A DNA stretch of 43,739 bases from an uncultured Thiotrichales bacterium (GTDB lineage: Bacteria; Pseudomonadota; Gammaproteobacteria; CAIRSR01): positions 1 to 43,739 of the forward strand of contig CAIRSR010000098.1 of NCBI GenBank assembly GCA_903881315.1, given 5' to 3'. Below are positions 18,357-26,877 of the stretch, piece after piece. The translations under genes were made by a program, and so were the position numbers. The notes under the pieces were generated by a model that saw only the letters and a program-made list of their open reading frames with translations, was not told the DNA's origin and did not search any database. Every line of letters starts with the position of its first letter. Position 1 is the first letter of the stretch.

Positions 18357-19277
18357 ATGAATCGACTTCTGTTACTTTTCTTATCGACTACGTTTTCGTT
18401 GTTTACCGCGAGCCAAGTCCACGCAACTGCTGTCCCCATACCGGTCGTCGCAAGTTTTAGCATCCTTGGCGATATGGTGCAGAGCATTGGTGGTGAGGCG
18501 GTGCATGTGACGACCCTCGTCGGGCCAAACGGGGATGCGCATGTCTATCAACCAACGCCGCACGACGCCAAGGCGGTTGCTTTAGCGCAGCTTGTCGTTG
18601 TCAACGGCCTTGGTTTTGAGGGATGGATGAGCCGCCTCGTCCGTTCTAGTGGTTTTACCGGACAGATGGTTGTCGCAACGGAGGGGGTCGTCCCACGCGA
18701 CAATCATGGGGTGGCCGATCCCCATGCCTGGCAGGATCTCAGGAATGGTATGGTCTATGTGCGTAACATCGAGCGGGCGCTGATTGCGGTTGACCCTCTC
18801 CACGCGACTGCGTATCAGGCACACGCCAAGGACTACCTCACCCGCCTAGACACCCTAGACCGCGAGGTGCGCACACAACTGGCGGCGCTACCAGCGGAAA
18901 ATCGGCGGTTCATTACCTCACACGATGCCTTTGGTTATTTTGCCGCAGCCTATGGGTTGACCCTTCTTGCACCCGTCGGGGCGAGCACCGATGCCGAAGC
19001 CTCGGCAGCGGATGTCGCCGCTTTGGTGCGTCAGATCCGTCGTGAGCAGGTCAAGGCGGTGTTCATGGAAAACATCACTGACCCGCGTTTGGTGCAACGC
19101 ATCGCCGCCGAGACGGGTGCGGTCATGGGGGGGACGTTGTACTCGGACGCGCTTTCGGATGTGCGAGGGCCTGCTGCGACCTATCTTGCGATGTTCCACA
19201 ACAACCTGCAGGTGTTGGTAGAGACATTAACGCCTACCGTGGCGCGTCGAGATCGAATACCCGCTTCCCCTCCATGA
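18357..19277 (+). CDS. Zinc/manganese ABC transporter solute-binding protein (ZnuA/TroA type)
   Basis: The 306-residue protein has a signal peptide (residues 1-23) and a cluster 9 metal-receptor fold. The likely metal ligands are His62 (GDAHVYQP), His123 (DPHAWQD), His189 (SHDAFGYF) and Asp264 (TLYSDALS). This His3Asp set fits the Zn-type receptors. The His-rich loop of many ZnuA proteins is missing. No permease or ATPase gene (znuB, znuC) is nearby, so it must work with a transporter elsewhere. Its last 44 bp overlap the 3' end of pyrC' on the other strand. No Zur-like palindrome was recognised upstream. Confidence 0.9.
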   Translation: MNRLLLLFLSTTFSLFTASQVHATAVPIPVVASFSILGDMVQSIGGEAVHVTTLVGPNGDAHVYQPTPHDAKAVALAQLVVVNGLGFEGWMSRLVRSSGFTGQMVVATEGVVPRDNHGVADPHAWQDLRNGMVYVRNIERALIAVDPLHATAYQAHAKDYLTRLDTLDREVRTQLAALPAENRRFITSHDAFGYFAAAYGLTLLAPVGASTDAEASAADVAALVRQIRREQVKAVFMENITDPRLVQRIAAETGAVMGGTLYSDALSDVRGPAATYLAMFHNNLQVLVETLTPTVARRDRIPASPP

Positions 19278-20529
19278 GGGTATGGAGCACCCGCCCCTGT
19301 AGCTCCCAGCCATGGAAGGGGGTGTTGTGACCACGGCTGACCAGACGGGCAGCATCCAGCGTCCAGCGCCGGTAGGGGTCGAAGATACACACGTCAGCCC
19401 GTGCGCCAACCTGGAGGGTGCCGTAGGGCTGATTGAGAATGCTGGCTGGCTGCCAGGTCAGGCGGGAGATTAGGGTGGGCAGATCGATGACATCCTGGTG
19501 GACGAGGCGTAATCCGAGCGCCAACAGCGTCTCGAGACCAGAGATGCCGGGCTCGGTCTGACAGAAGGGGGCGAGTTTTGCGTCTGGTTCGTGTGGTTGG
19601 TGGTCAGAACAGATTGCAGAGACAACCCCACTGGAACAAGCGAGCCGGAGTATGTCGCGATCGCGCAGACTGCGCAGGGGCGGCATGACATGGCACTCGG
19701 CATTAAAGTTTGCGATATCGAGTTCCGTCAGGTGGAGCTGGTGCATGGCGACGTCAGCGGTGACCGGTACGCCGCGTGCCTGTGCCTCGGCCACCATCTC
19801 TACTGAGCGTGCTGCTGAGAGCAGGGTGAAGTGAACGCGAATGCCGTCCTGTTCAGCCAAAACCAAGGCACGAGCGACCGCCACGGTCTCGGCGGCAACC
19901 GGGATGCCGGGCAAGCCAAGCTGTTCGGAGATAAGCCCCTCATGGGCGCACCCGTTGGCCGCGAGCCAAGGGTCTTGTGGGTGCAAAAAGACGGTGAGGC
20001 CAAAGGTCGCGGCATACTCCATGGCGCGGCGAAGGATGAGGGTATTGGGTATCTGCCGGAGCCCATTGCTGACCCCAACACAGCCCGCCTTGGCCAGGGC
20101 GGCCATCTCGCTAATCTGCTCGCCCGCGAGGCCCTTGGTCAGTGCGCCGAGGGTGAGTACCCAAGCCTTATCCGACTGGCCAGCGCGTACCTTGATGAGT
20201 TCTGCGACGGCGGGGGTATCGATAATCGGGACGGTGTCGGGTGGGACGCAGACCGTGGTAATACCACCAGCCGCCGCAGCAGCGGTCTCGCTCGCGATGG
20301 TGCCCTTGTGCTCCTGTCCGGGCTCGCGCAGATAGACGCGCAGATCCACGAGCCCCGGGCAGACGACCCATTGCGACGCATCGATTACCTCGTCGGCCTC
20401 GAAGTCTGGTGCCTCGCCAAGCGCAACCACGCGCTTGTCGGCAAGGCAGACATCAATCATGGCGTCAAGCCGCTGTGAGGGGTCTAGCACTCGCCCACCG
20501 CGAATGCGGATACGTTTGAGCTGGATCAT
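19234..20529 (-). CDS. pyrC': Inactive dihydroorotase-like subunit of aspartate transcarbamoylase (PyrC')
   Basis: This 431-residue amidohydrolase is a class I dihydroorotase homologue. The metal-binding HxH of active enzymes (PGxxDxHxHLREPG) reads [14 protein letters not shown] here, so both histidines are lost. The middle His/Glu sites ([15 protein letters not shown]) are also altered, whereas CSDHQPH is kept. This matches the catalytically dead PyrC' of Pseudomonas, which is needed structurally to hold PyrB in an active dodecamer. Its ATG overlaps the pyrB stop by 4 bp (ATGA). A functional dihydroorotase should exist elsewhere in the genome. Confidence 0.93.
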   Translation of the reverse strand: MIQLKRIRIRGGRVLDPSQRLDAMIDVCLADKRVVALGEAPDFEADEVIDASQWVVCPGLVDLRVYLREPGQEHKGTIASETAAAAAGGITTVCVPPDTVPIIDTPAVAELIKVRAGQSDKAWVLTLGALTKGLAGEQISEMAALAKAGCVGVSNGLRQIPNTLILRRAMEYAATFGLTVFLHPQDPWLAANGCAHEGLISEQLGLPGIPVAAETVAVARALVLAEQDGIRVHFTLLSAARSVEMVAEAQARGVPVTADVAMHQLHLTELDIANFNAECHVMPPLRSLRDRDILRLACSSGVVSAICSDHQPHEPDAKLAPFCQTEPGISGLETLLALGLRLVHQDVIDLPTLISRLTWQPASILNQPYGTLQVGARADVCIFDPYRRWTLDAARLVSRGHNTPFHGWELQGRVLHTLMEGKRVFDLDAPR

Positions 20530-21572
20530 GGGCCTTTTGTACCTTCCCGATGCTGCGAACCTTCCTCGGTTAGCCGATCGCGCCCGCTTGCGTGGCTACC
20601 AAGGCACAACGACATGACCGCCATGCGGATCGCGATACCATGGGTTACCTGCTGAAGGATGACGGATTGTGGGCCATCGGCGACCTCCGAGGACATCTCG
20701 ACACCACGATTGATGGGGCCTGGGTGCATCACAATGGCGTCAGGCTTGGCTAGGGCCAGTTTTTCTGGTGTGAGCCCATAGACATGAAAGAACTCAAGCC
20801 CAGACGGTAACATAGCGCTGTCCATGCGTTCTCGTTGTAGACGCAACATCATGACCACGTCTACGTCTTTCAGTCCGGCACACATGTTGGTGAAGACCCG
20901 CACCCCGAGCGCTTCGAGGTGGTTTGGCAGCAGGGTGCGTGGGCCGATGACACGGATCTCGCCAACACCGAGTAGGTTCAGCGCGTGGATCTGGGAGCGA
21001 GCCACCCGTGAGTGCATGACATCCCCCACAATCGCCACGACCAGCGCAGAAAAGTCGGGCTTATGGCGGCGGATGGTAAACATATCCAGCAAGGCCTGCG
21101 TCGGGTGGGCGTGGCGACCATCACCGCCATTGATGATGCTGACATGGGGCGAGACATGCGACGCAATAAAATGAGCCGCCCCGCTTTGGGCATGGCGCAC
21201 CACGAACATGTCGATGTGCATGGCCTCGAGGTTCCGCAACGTATCCAGCAGCGACTCCCCCTTAGAGGCCGAGGAGGTCGGGACATTGACCGTCAGCACA
21301 TCGGCAGACAGGCGCTTTGCGGCCAACTCAAAGGTGGTGCGGGTGCGGGTGCTGGCTTCAAAAAACAGATTGGCGACGGTCTTGCCGCGCAAGAGCGGCA
21401 CCTTCTTGACCGATTGCTCAGGTACTGCGGCAAACGACTCAGCGGTATCAAGGATCTCAGTGACCAGCCGACGGCTCAATCCCTCAATGCTGAGAAAGTG
21501 GCGCAGACGACCCCTGCTGTCTACTTGGAGCTTGGCGGCACCGCGCCAAGTGGGAGACGCTTCGAGGTTCAT
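20526..21572 (-). CDS. pyrB: Aspartate carbamoyltransferase catalytic subunit
   Basis: PyrB condenses carbamoyl phosphate and aspartate, the first committed step of pyrimidine synthesis. The 348-residue product has the carbamoyl phosphate loop [33 protein letters not shown], the [16 protein letters not shown] motif, and [11 protein letters not shown]. The N-terminal extension before [10 protein letters not shown] is typical of Pseudomonas-type (class A) enzymes, where it is involved in nucleotide regulation and assembly with PyrC'. No pyrI is present. A 9-bp hairpin lies in the mRNA leader. Confidence 0.97.
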   Translation of the reverse strand: MNLEASPTWRGAAKLQVDSRGRLRHFLSIEGLSRRLVTEILDTAESFAAVPEQSVKKVPLLRGKTVANLFFEASTRTRTTFELAAKRLSADVLTVNVPTSSASKGESLLDTLRNLEAMHIDMFVVRHAQSGAAHFIASHVSPHVSIINGGDGRHAHPTQALLDMFTIRRHKPDFSALVVAIVGDVMHSRVARSQIHALNLLGVGEIRVIGPRTLLPNHLEALGVRVFTNMCAGLKDVDVVMMLRLQRERMDSAMLPSGLEFFHVYGLTPEKLALAKPDAIVMHPGPINRGVEMSSEVADGPQSVILQQVTHGIAIRMAVMSLCLGSHASGRDRLTEEGSQHREGTKGP

Positions 21573-22013
21573 AGGGCGATGCTCAATTAGTAACCGCGCA
21601 AGCGGTGGCCGCTGGTTTCAAGAACCGCTTGCAATCAAGAAACTGACTCTCGGGGAAGGCCCATCGTAGCGCACTTAGGCCCTCTCGTTCAATGACACAA
21701 AGCGTAGGTCTTCCTGGGTAGTTTGCCTGGTGCGCGACGAACATCGGGTGCGAATGGGGGCAGTGGCCGCGCTTACGGTTGCCCGAGTTCCAGAGAAAGT
21801 CTCTTTAGTTGAAGCGATCTCCAATTGGGCACTGGGGATCGCTTGGACAAGTCAAGGTTGGGAATCCCACGGAACATCGTATCCAAGCTGTCTCGAGAAT
21901 ATGACTGGGTGTCTCCGTGTCCCGGTAAATTAGCCTCCCGTCAGCGCGTGGGCGCTAATCAAGTGTCACAATTAGGTATCGCATCGTAGGATAGCAGGGG
22001 TGGCGTCGTGCCT
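21573..22013. other. Intergenic stretch between pyrB and the CBASS-like operon
   Basis: About 440 bp. It includes the pyrB leader hairpin (21598-21632) and presumably the pyrB promoter. A 67-codon plus-strand frame (21730-21933) has no family signature and is not called. No att-like duplication flanking the defence genes was seen. Confidence 0.5.
21598..21632 (-). promoter_or_regulatory. Hairpin in the pyrB mRNA leader
   Basis: GCAAGCGGT (21598-21606) and ACCGCTTGC (21624-21632) form a perfect 9-bp stem with a 17-base loop, 26-60 bases upstream of the pyrB ATG. No T-run follows, so it is not an ordinary terminator. It could modulate translation or stability of pyrB-pyrC' mRNA. Confidence 0.45.
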
Positions 22014-22934
22014 TTAACCTTCGGGGCCTGATTTTGCATCAAGGGTTTTCTTTGCTTCGGCAACATATTGTTCTGCCGAATAGTCCATGCTGGTCTCCTG
22101 GTCGTCCCTAAATCTTCTAAAGATAAAATCAAGCACTGATGGAGCCTTGCGACGGTTCTCCAGTATCTCGTCCTGAAGATTTCTTGACATCGCTAGGAGG
22201 GCTTCATCGGAGCCTCCCCCCATTGCGGTTTTCCAAATTGTGTCACAATGATCCTTAAGTTTGTCAAGTCGAACTGCCACATCTCTCTGTTCTGTAAATT
22301 GACGATAACCAATTAGGAGCAGAGGAAGAAATGGGACTATCTCTTGTAGAAGAAGATTCTCGACTGTCGATCCTCTGCTCAGCGCGAACACACATATCGC
22401 AATACAGATTAGGGAAACGGCCCAGGCCCAATAAGCCGCATATCGTCGCCGCTGGGTCGCATCCCACCAGCAGTTTGTACGCTGGCAGACTATCCTTCCA
22501 AAGCGGATGGGTAATTCATCTACGCAAGGCGGATACCAATTCTGAAGGGGCGGCATTTTGTGTGCCCATTTCGCATACTTCGCTGATTGTTCCTGTACGA
22601 GTTCTGGATCTGGTGGTTTGCCAGCCTTTAGCTCATTCCACGGTAACTGAAGTACGTCGCAATCGAACGCCTCTTGGATAGTGGCGGCTGAGGTTCTAAA
22701 TCTCTTCTGCCATGGGGTGAGCCAGAGTACATCACCAAGCGTTACGAGTAGGCCCCACGCGGCGACATATCCTTTCGCTTCTGGGTACATCAGAGATAGG
22801 ACAGCGGTAGCTATTGCAACAGGGCCTCCGATAAGAACCTGCCAAAAAAACACCCGCTTGACTGTGGCATAGCGCTGTCTCTGGGCTGCCAGTCGATGTA
22901 TTTGTCTGTCAGAGTTCTGTTTTGTGGCGATCAT
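22014..22934 (-). CDS. S-4TM family putative pore-forming effector
   Basis: The 306-residue protein has four predicted membrane helices: about 27-50, 55-75, 166-187 and 195-215. The soluble loop and C-terminal helical region lie around them. The opening NSDRQIHRLAAQRQRYATVK matches the start of SMODS-associated 4TM (S-4TM) effectors, which accompany cGAS/DncV-like nucleotidyltransferases. The proposed action is that a cyclic nucleotide made on infection triggers membrane damage and cell death. It starts 3 bp after the nucleotidyltransferase stop with no good Shine-Dalgarno, so translation is probably coupled. Confidence 0.85.
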   Translation of the reverse strand: MIATKQNSDRQIHRLAAQRQRYATVKRVFFWQVLIGGPVAIATAVLSLMYPEAKGYVAAWGLLVTLGDVLWLTPWQKRFRTSAATIQEAFDCDVLQLPWNELKAGKPPDPELVQEQSAKYAKWAHKMPPLQNWYPPCVDELPIRFGRIVCQRTNCWWDATQRRRYAAYWAWAVSLICIAICVFALSRGSTVENLLLQEIVPFLPLLLIGYRQFTEQRDVAVRLDKLKDHCDTIWKTAMGGGSDEALLAMSRNLQDEILENRRKAPSVLDFIFRRFRDDQETSMDYSAEQYVAEAKKTLDAKSGPEG

Positions 22935-22937
22935 AAA

Positions 22938-23810
22938 TTAGTAATAGTAGGTTGGAAAATTATCGTTATACAGGAGTCGCCACCATCGGAAGGCTTCTGC
23001 AATGTTGCTCATGCGCGATGCTTCGCAGGCCTTTTCCGCACGGGAGTAAGCCCTATTCAATTTTGACAACGCATCCTTGCGCTGCGGATCACCTTGGCAT
23101 GCCTTGATAAGGCCGGAGACGCCCATTGGATCTTGCATGTCTGCGAGATCGCATTGTTCGAGGGATTTAAGAAAGTCTCTGATATCAATATCATAGATGA
23201 TCGCTGTTTCCTCGGATGCGTATTTCGCAACCCGCAACTCCAGATAAAATGAGGAAATAGGCGCATTGCAGTAGTACTTCCATGCCTTGATGAACCGAAT
23301 AAGCGGTTTTACCTTTCCGCCGAGCGGTTCGTCCACCGTACGCACATAATAATTATGGGCGTCTGGACTAGCATTCATCCAACCCCCAGCACAGTCTGCG
23401 ATACCGTAAATCTTGTATCCGTTATCTTCTCTTCGAAAGAAGGCAGGAACAATCTCGTTCTTTTCCGATTCTGATGTACCAAAAGGGACGACGATGGCAG
23501 GACAACTAACGCCGACATTGGTGTGGGGGAATCGAGTAGCTAGTGCATCCCTGATCTTAGTTAACGAGTATGTTGAATTGCTGGTTAGTTGGCTCGTTGG
23601 CAGGCAAGCCAAATAGTCGACATCGCTATAGCCTGAAATGCTTGTCCCATTACCGAAGGAGCCAATTCTGAAGAAGCGCTCCAGACCAAAATTTCTGGTC
23701 AGACAGTCCCCAATCGAGGCTCTGTGGTCTGTGGCCGCTTGCGATTCCGTTGTGGTCGGCGTGAGCTGCGTCAAGAAATGGCTAAACCCTTCATCAATCG
23801 TTCTGGGCAT
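22938..23810 (-). CDS. CD-NTase (SMODS-type nucleotidyltransferase, CBASS signal synthase)
   Basis: The 290-residue enzyme has the pol-beta nucleotidyltransferase core. GSFGNGTSISGYSDVDYL supplies Gly50-Ser51 and the metal pair Asp63 and Asp65. NEIVPAF offers Glu119 as the probable third carboxylate, where Asp is more usual. A helical C-terminal domain follows (LIRFIKAWKYYCNAPISSF). Such enzymes make cyclic di- or oligonucleotides when phage infect. ATG 23810 is preferred because GAGGA is 8 bases upstream; the frame is open 13 codons further. The region is AT-richer than pyrB and the Mth938 gene on either side, suggesting transfer. No Cap2/Cap3 genes accompany it, so it is a minimal two-gene system. 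Confidence 0.88.
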   Translation of the reverse strand: MPRTIDEGFSHFLTQLTPTTTESQAATDHRASIGDCLTRNFGLERFFRIGSFGNGTSISGYSDVDYLACLPTSQLTSNSTYSLTKIRDALATRFPHTNVGVSCPAIVVPFGTSESEKNEIVPAFFRREDNGYKIYGIADCAGGWMNASPDAHNYYVRTVDEPLGGKVKPLIRFIKAWKYYCNAPISSFYLELRVAKYASEETAIIYDIDIRDFLKSLEQCDLADMQDPMGVSGLIKACQGDPQRKDALSKLNRAYSRAEKACEASRMSNIAEAFRWWRLLYNDNFPTYYY

Positions 23811-24098
23811 ACAATTAGTCCTCAGGTAGTGGGTACTGCATCCGCACACCCCGCAATCTTCTGCAGGCGCACATACCCTACCGGAGAAACCACAGTCCCA
23901 CTATAGACGAAATTCGATTTTGCGAAAAAAAAGCGATACGTAGTGCGAGAATGCCGGAAACCATCCAGACCCTGTGAGGCGCTGTGAGCAAGGCCCATAC
24001 GGCCACGAGCCGTGGCGCGATGACGCCCCGCGACTCTGCCATAGCGATAACGGCAATGGCCCTGAACCAACCACCTCGTCCCCAAGGCCGCTCCCCTC

Positions 24099-24470
24099 TC
24101 AGATCATCAACAATACGGCGGCAACATTGCGTCTTTCGGCGATGAGGAGGTTATAGGTGCGACAGGCCGCTCCCGTATCCATCACCTCTACGCCAATACC
24201 GCGCTGATCCAGGGGGGAGAGCACGGCGCGGGAGGGGAAGCGCAACCGCCCACCCGTCCCGAGCAGCACAACGTCTACGGGGTACGTAGCGAGGTGCTCA
24301 AAATGGGCGGCGGCCAAGTCATCGAAACACTGGGGCGGCCAATCGGTGATGAGTCGGTTCGGCATGACAATGAGCGAGCGCGTGTAAGTCTCGCCATTGA
24401 CCACCACCTGCCCCTGGCCATAGGAGCGGATGATATATTCAGCAACCGGGTCATCTAAGCGTATCTTCAC
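24099..24470 (-). CDS. Mth938-like domain protein (DUF498)
   Basis: The 123-residue protein belongs to the Mth938/NDUFAF3-like family. The motifs are YIIRSYGQGQVVVNGETYT, PVDVVLLGTGGRL, the GIGVEVMDTGAACRTYNLL block and a C-terminal ERRNVAAVLL. The mitochondrial relative helps assemble respiratory complex I; the bacterial role is unknown. The start is GTG, with AAGGAG exactly 7 bases before it, which makes the start secure. It lies 32 bp after the TauD-like gene in the same direction and is probably co-transcribed. Confidence 0.88.
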   Translation of the reverse strand: MKIRLDDPVAEYIIRSYGQGQVVVNGETYTRSLIVMPNRLITDWPPQCFDDLAAAHFEHLATYPVDVVLLGTGGRLRFPSRAVLSPLDQRGIGVEVMDTGAACRTYNLLIAERRNVAAVLLMI

Positions 24471-24502
24471 ATCAACACTCCTTCGTGCGGTTCAGCGCCG
24501 CG

Positions 24503-25411
24503 TCATCCATCAAGCCCGGTAATCCGGTCGTAGTAACGGGCGCGATAGAGTAGGCGTGGGGCCGCTCGGTCGTCTACAAAGCCGGTGCGGTCGTGGAGGA
24601 TGTTGTTGCCGACCAGGCCCTGCCCGGGGGCAAGGGCACCACGCAGCACGTAGGGGGTGGTCGCAAGGAGGTTGACCAATGCGCTGACAGCGTCTTTGGT
24701 GCTGGCCGACGGAACATTATCGCTTGCTGCTTGGCTATCACGCCAGACGATGTTCCGGTTGCGTGCTGTGTAGCGCAGGTGGAGCTGTCCGCGTGGGGTT
24801 ACTGAAAAGACCGGCCCGATGGAGGCAGCACGCAACTCCTGCCCATCGCGGACAAAGGCCGGAATGGTCATTGCGTCGGGAGCAGAGAGGGCGACAATAT
24901 AGCTTGGGTCTTGGTCGCGCAAGAGCAGGTAGGCGAGTTCGTGATCCAGCAACCCATTGTTGCCGCCTTCGTGGGCAGGGCGAACGCAGTGCAGCAGGAG
25001 CGCGTGGATCTGTCGTTGTGGTGGGTTGTAGTAGCCGTCGGTGTGCCAATGGAGCGGACGGTCGGTGTAGGGGATGAAATCGGTGCGGACGTTATCGCCG
25101 CTTGCGACTTGCAGCGAGGTGATGTCGTCTTCGTCAGCACCTGGGTTGTGATCAAGTCGCCGCAGTCCCAGTTGTTCGCCGAGTAGGCGTGGTACGGTGC
25201 GATCCTCGCCGAGGTCGGGCCCCGCGTAGACAGCCATGTTGGCGCTCTGGCAACGAGCGAGGATTGCCGTCTGTTCGGATTGGGTTAAGCGGCGCGGGTC
25301 ACGAACCTCAATGATGAGGTCAGAAAACGTGCGGGGGGCAGCGACAAGCTTGGCGTCGCGCCAACGCTGGTAGGCGGATTGGTTGGATAGATCGAAGGGA
25401 GAATTAGACAT
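24503..25411 (-). CDS. TauD/TfdA-like Fe(II)/2-oxoglutarate oxygenase
   Basis: The 302-residue protein has the facial triad of this superfamily. His123 and Asp125 lie in LHWHTDGYYN, and His273 lies in NNILHDRTGF; arginines just after (RLLYRARYY) can bind the 2-oxoglutarate carboxylate. Such enzymes hydroxylate small substrates (taurine, sulfonates, betaines) at the cost of 2-oxoglutarate and oxygen. The substrate here cannot be read from the sequence. It is followed by the Mth938-like gene and preceded, 142 bp away, by an IscR-like regulator. Confidence 0.85.
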   Translation of the reverse strand: MSNSPFDLSNQSAYQRWRDAKLVAAPRTFSDLIIEVRDPRRLTQSEQTAILARCQSANMAVYAGPDLGEDRTVPRLLGEQLGLRRLDHNPGADEDDITSLQVASGDNVRTDFIPYTDRPLHWHTDGYYNPPQRQIHALLLHCVRPAHEGGNNGLLDHELAYLLLRDQDPSYIVALSAPDAMTIPAFVRDGQELRAASIGPVFSVTPRGQLHLRYTARNRNIVWRDSQAASDNVPSASTKDAVSALVNLLATTPYVLRGALAPGQGLVGNNILHDRTGFVDDRAAPRLLYRARYYDRITGLDG

Positions 25412-25553
25412 AACAACCCGCTCGCGGGCGAACTAAACCACGCACCGACACCCTATGTTGGGTACGGCCCCAAGGATCCCCACGCTCCCCGTCGACATCC
25501 CTGTGGCGGGGTTTGGGCAAGGTTCTACCCTCTATTTTTCTTAGCGTAGCAAC

Positions 25554-25991
25554 CTATGCGGCTCGCTGATCGTGGCCGATATGCTGCGCACCTTCACCGG
25601 ATTCTCGGTTGGTCACAAGTTGGGCAAGGGTGATCCCTCCTAAAAACTCGAAGATCTGGCGGCTTAGATCGTCCCACAAAAGACGCGCTGGCCCACCCTC
25701 TCCGCGACGGGTTGAGGAATCCTGATCCGCACCCGCATGGTCATCAACGGCCACCACTACATCAGCGACGGTAATACTGGCTGCGTCACGCCCCAGACGG
25801 TATCCGCCACCCGGACCACGGGCTCCCTGGATCAACCCCGCTTTACGCAAACGCATAAAAAGTTGTTCCATATAAGACTGGGAGATACCTTGGTGGACGG
25901 AGATACTCGCCAAGGTCACTGGATGGCGTGAATTCACTGCGAGTTCCAACATCGCCTCTATTGCATAACGCGCCTTGCTGGATAGCTTCAT
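25554..25991 (-). CDS. IscR-like Rrf2-family regulator without cluster cysteines
   Basis: The 145-residue protein closely resembles IscR. MKLSSKARYAIEAMLELA opens the winged helix, ISQSYMEQLFMRLRKAGLI is the recognition region, RGPGGGYRLGR is the wing, and LLWDDLSRQIFEFLGGITLAQLV follows the cluster loop. IscR binds [2Fe-2S] through three Cys and one His between residues 92 and 107. Here this loop (ADQDSSTRRGEGGPARLL) has none, and the whole protein contains no cysteine. It would act as a constitutive apo-type regulator or sense something else. AAGGAG lies 6 bases before ATG 25991. No isc genes follow. Confidence 0.88.
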   Translation of the reverse strand: MKLSSKARYAIEAMLELAVNSRHPVTLASISVHQGISQSYMEQLFMRLRKAGLIQGARGPGGGYRLGRDAASITVADVVVAVDDHAGADQDSSTRRGEGGPARLLWDDLSRQIFEFLGGITLAQLVTNRESGEGAQHIGHDQRAA

Positions 25992-26145
25992 CGTACGCTC
26001 CTTCAAATGCTTGACGGGATGTAACACTTCATTACCATACGCGCAATAAACCATGCAGGCAAGAGGCAGAGGGCATTACTCTGGCTTTTATTTTTGATAG
26101 GGGCACCCGTTTGAAGCATAACGCAGCAAACGTCCAAGTGACTCC

Positions 26146-26877
26146 CTACAAAAGCGCGTGTGCAATGATCGCCTGGATGGCATCGGCAGCGCCTTTGGGA
26201 TTGACTGCGTCGCGGATGGGGCGACCCACCACGATATAGTCAGCACCATCGGCGAATGCCTGTTCGACGGTGACGACTCGTTTCTGATCATCTTCGCGAC
26301 GGTTTTCTAGCGGTCGAATCCCGGGAGAAATCACCAAGAATTGTTCACCCAAGCGGTCACGCAGTCGCGCTGCCTCGAGCCCGGACGAGATAACGCCATC
26401 GCAACCGAGTTGTAGCGCACGCCTCGCGCGTGACAACACGAGATCCTCTACCTCGCACTGAAAGCCAAGGTCGGCAAGGTCTTGACGATTAAGGCTGGTG
26501 AGTACGGTGACCGCGAGGATCTTGAGATCCTTCTTGACGGCGACGGCGGCTTTCAGCATCGCGTCGTCCCCATGGATCGAAACAAAATGGATATTTCGAT
26601 CGGTAAGCTGTCGTACGGCACGAGCGACGGTCTCGGGTACATCAAAGAATTTCAGATCAGCGAAGATCTTTTTCCCGCGCTCCTGCAGCCAATCGATAAG
26701 GCTGAAATAGTCGCCGGACATCGATAACTCAAGCCCAAGCTTGTAGAAGGACACCGAGTCCCCCAATTGATCGACCAACGCCTTGGCCTCTGCCGCACGA
26801 GGCACATCCAATGCGACAATCAGCCGTTCGTCTGCGGAAATGTCCTTTTTCGCTTGCCTATTCACGATTCTATTCAT
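26146..26877 (-). CDS. pyrF: Orotidine 5'-phosphate decarboxylase
   Basis: PyrF makes UMP from OMP. The 243-residue product has RLIVALDVP at the first strand and the catalytic KxxD region IFADLKFFDVPETV. SIHGDDAML, VISSGLEA, ISPGIRP and the C-terminal DYIVVGRPIRDA phosphate-binding block complete the barrel. ATG 26877 is chosen because it matches the normal length; the frame is open to 27000 but that part overlaps pseG. The start lies inside the last 8 bp of pseG, so the pyrimidine enzyme is translationally tied to a surface-sugar gene, which is unusual. Confidence 0.96.
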   Translation of the reverse strand: MNRIVNRQAKKDISADERLIVALDVPRAAEAKALVDQLGDSVSFYKLGLELSMSGDYFSLIDWLQERGKKIFADLKFFDVPETVARAVRQLTDRNIHFVSIHGDDAMLKAAVAVKKDLKILAVTVLTSLNRQDLADLGFQCEVEDLVLSRARRALQLGCDGVISSGLEAARLRDRLGEQFLVISPGIRPLENRREDDQKRVVTVEQAFADGADYIVVGRPIRDAVNPKGAADAIQAIIAHALL

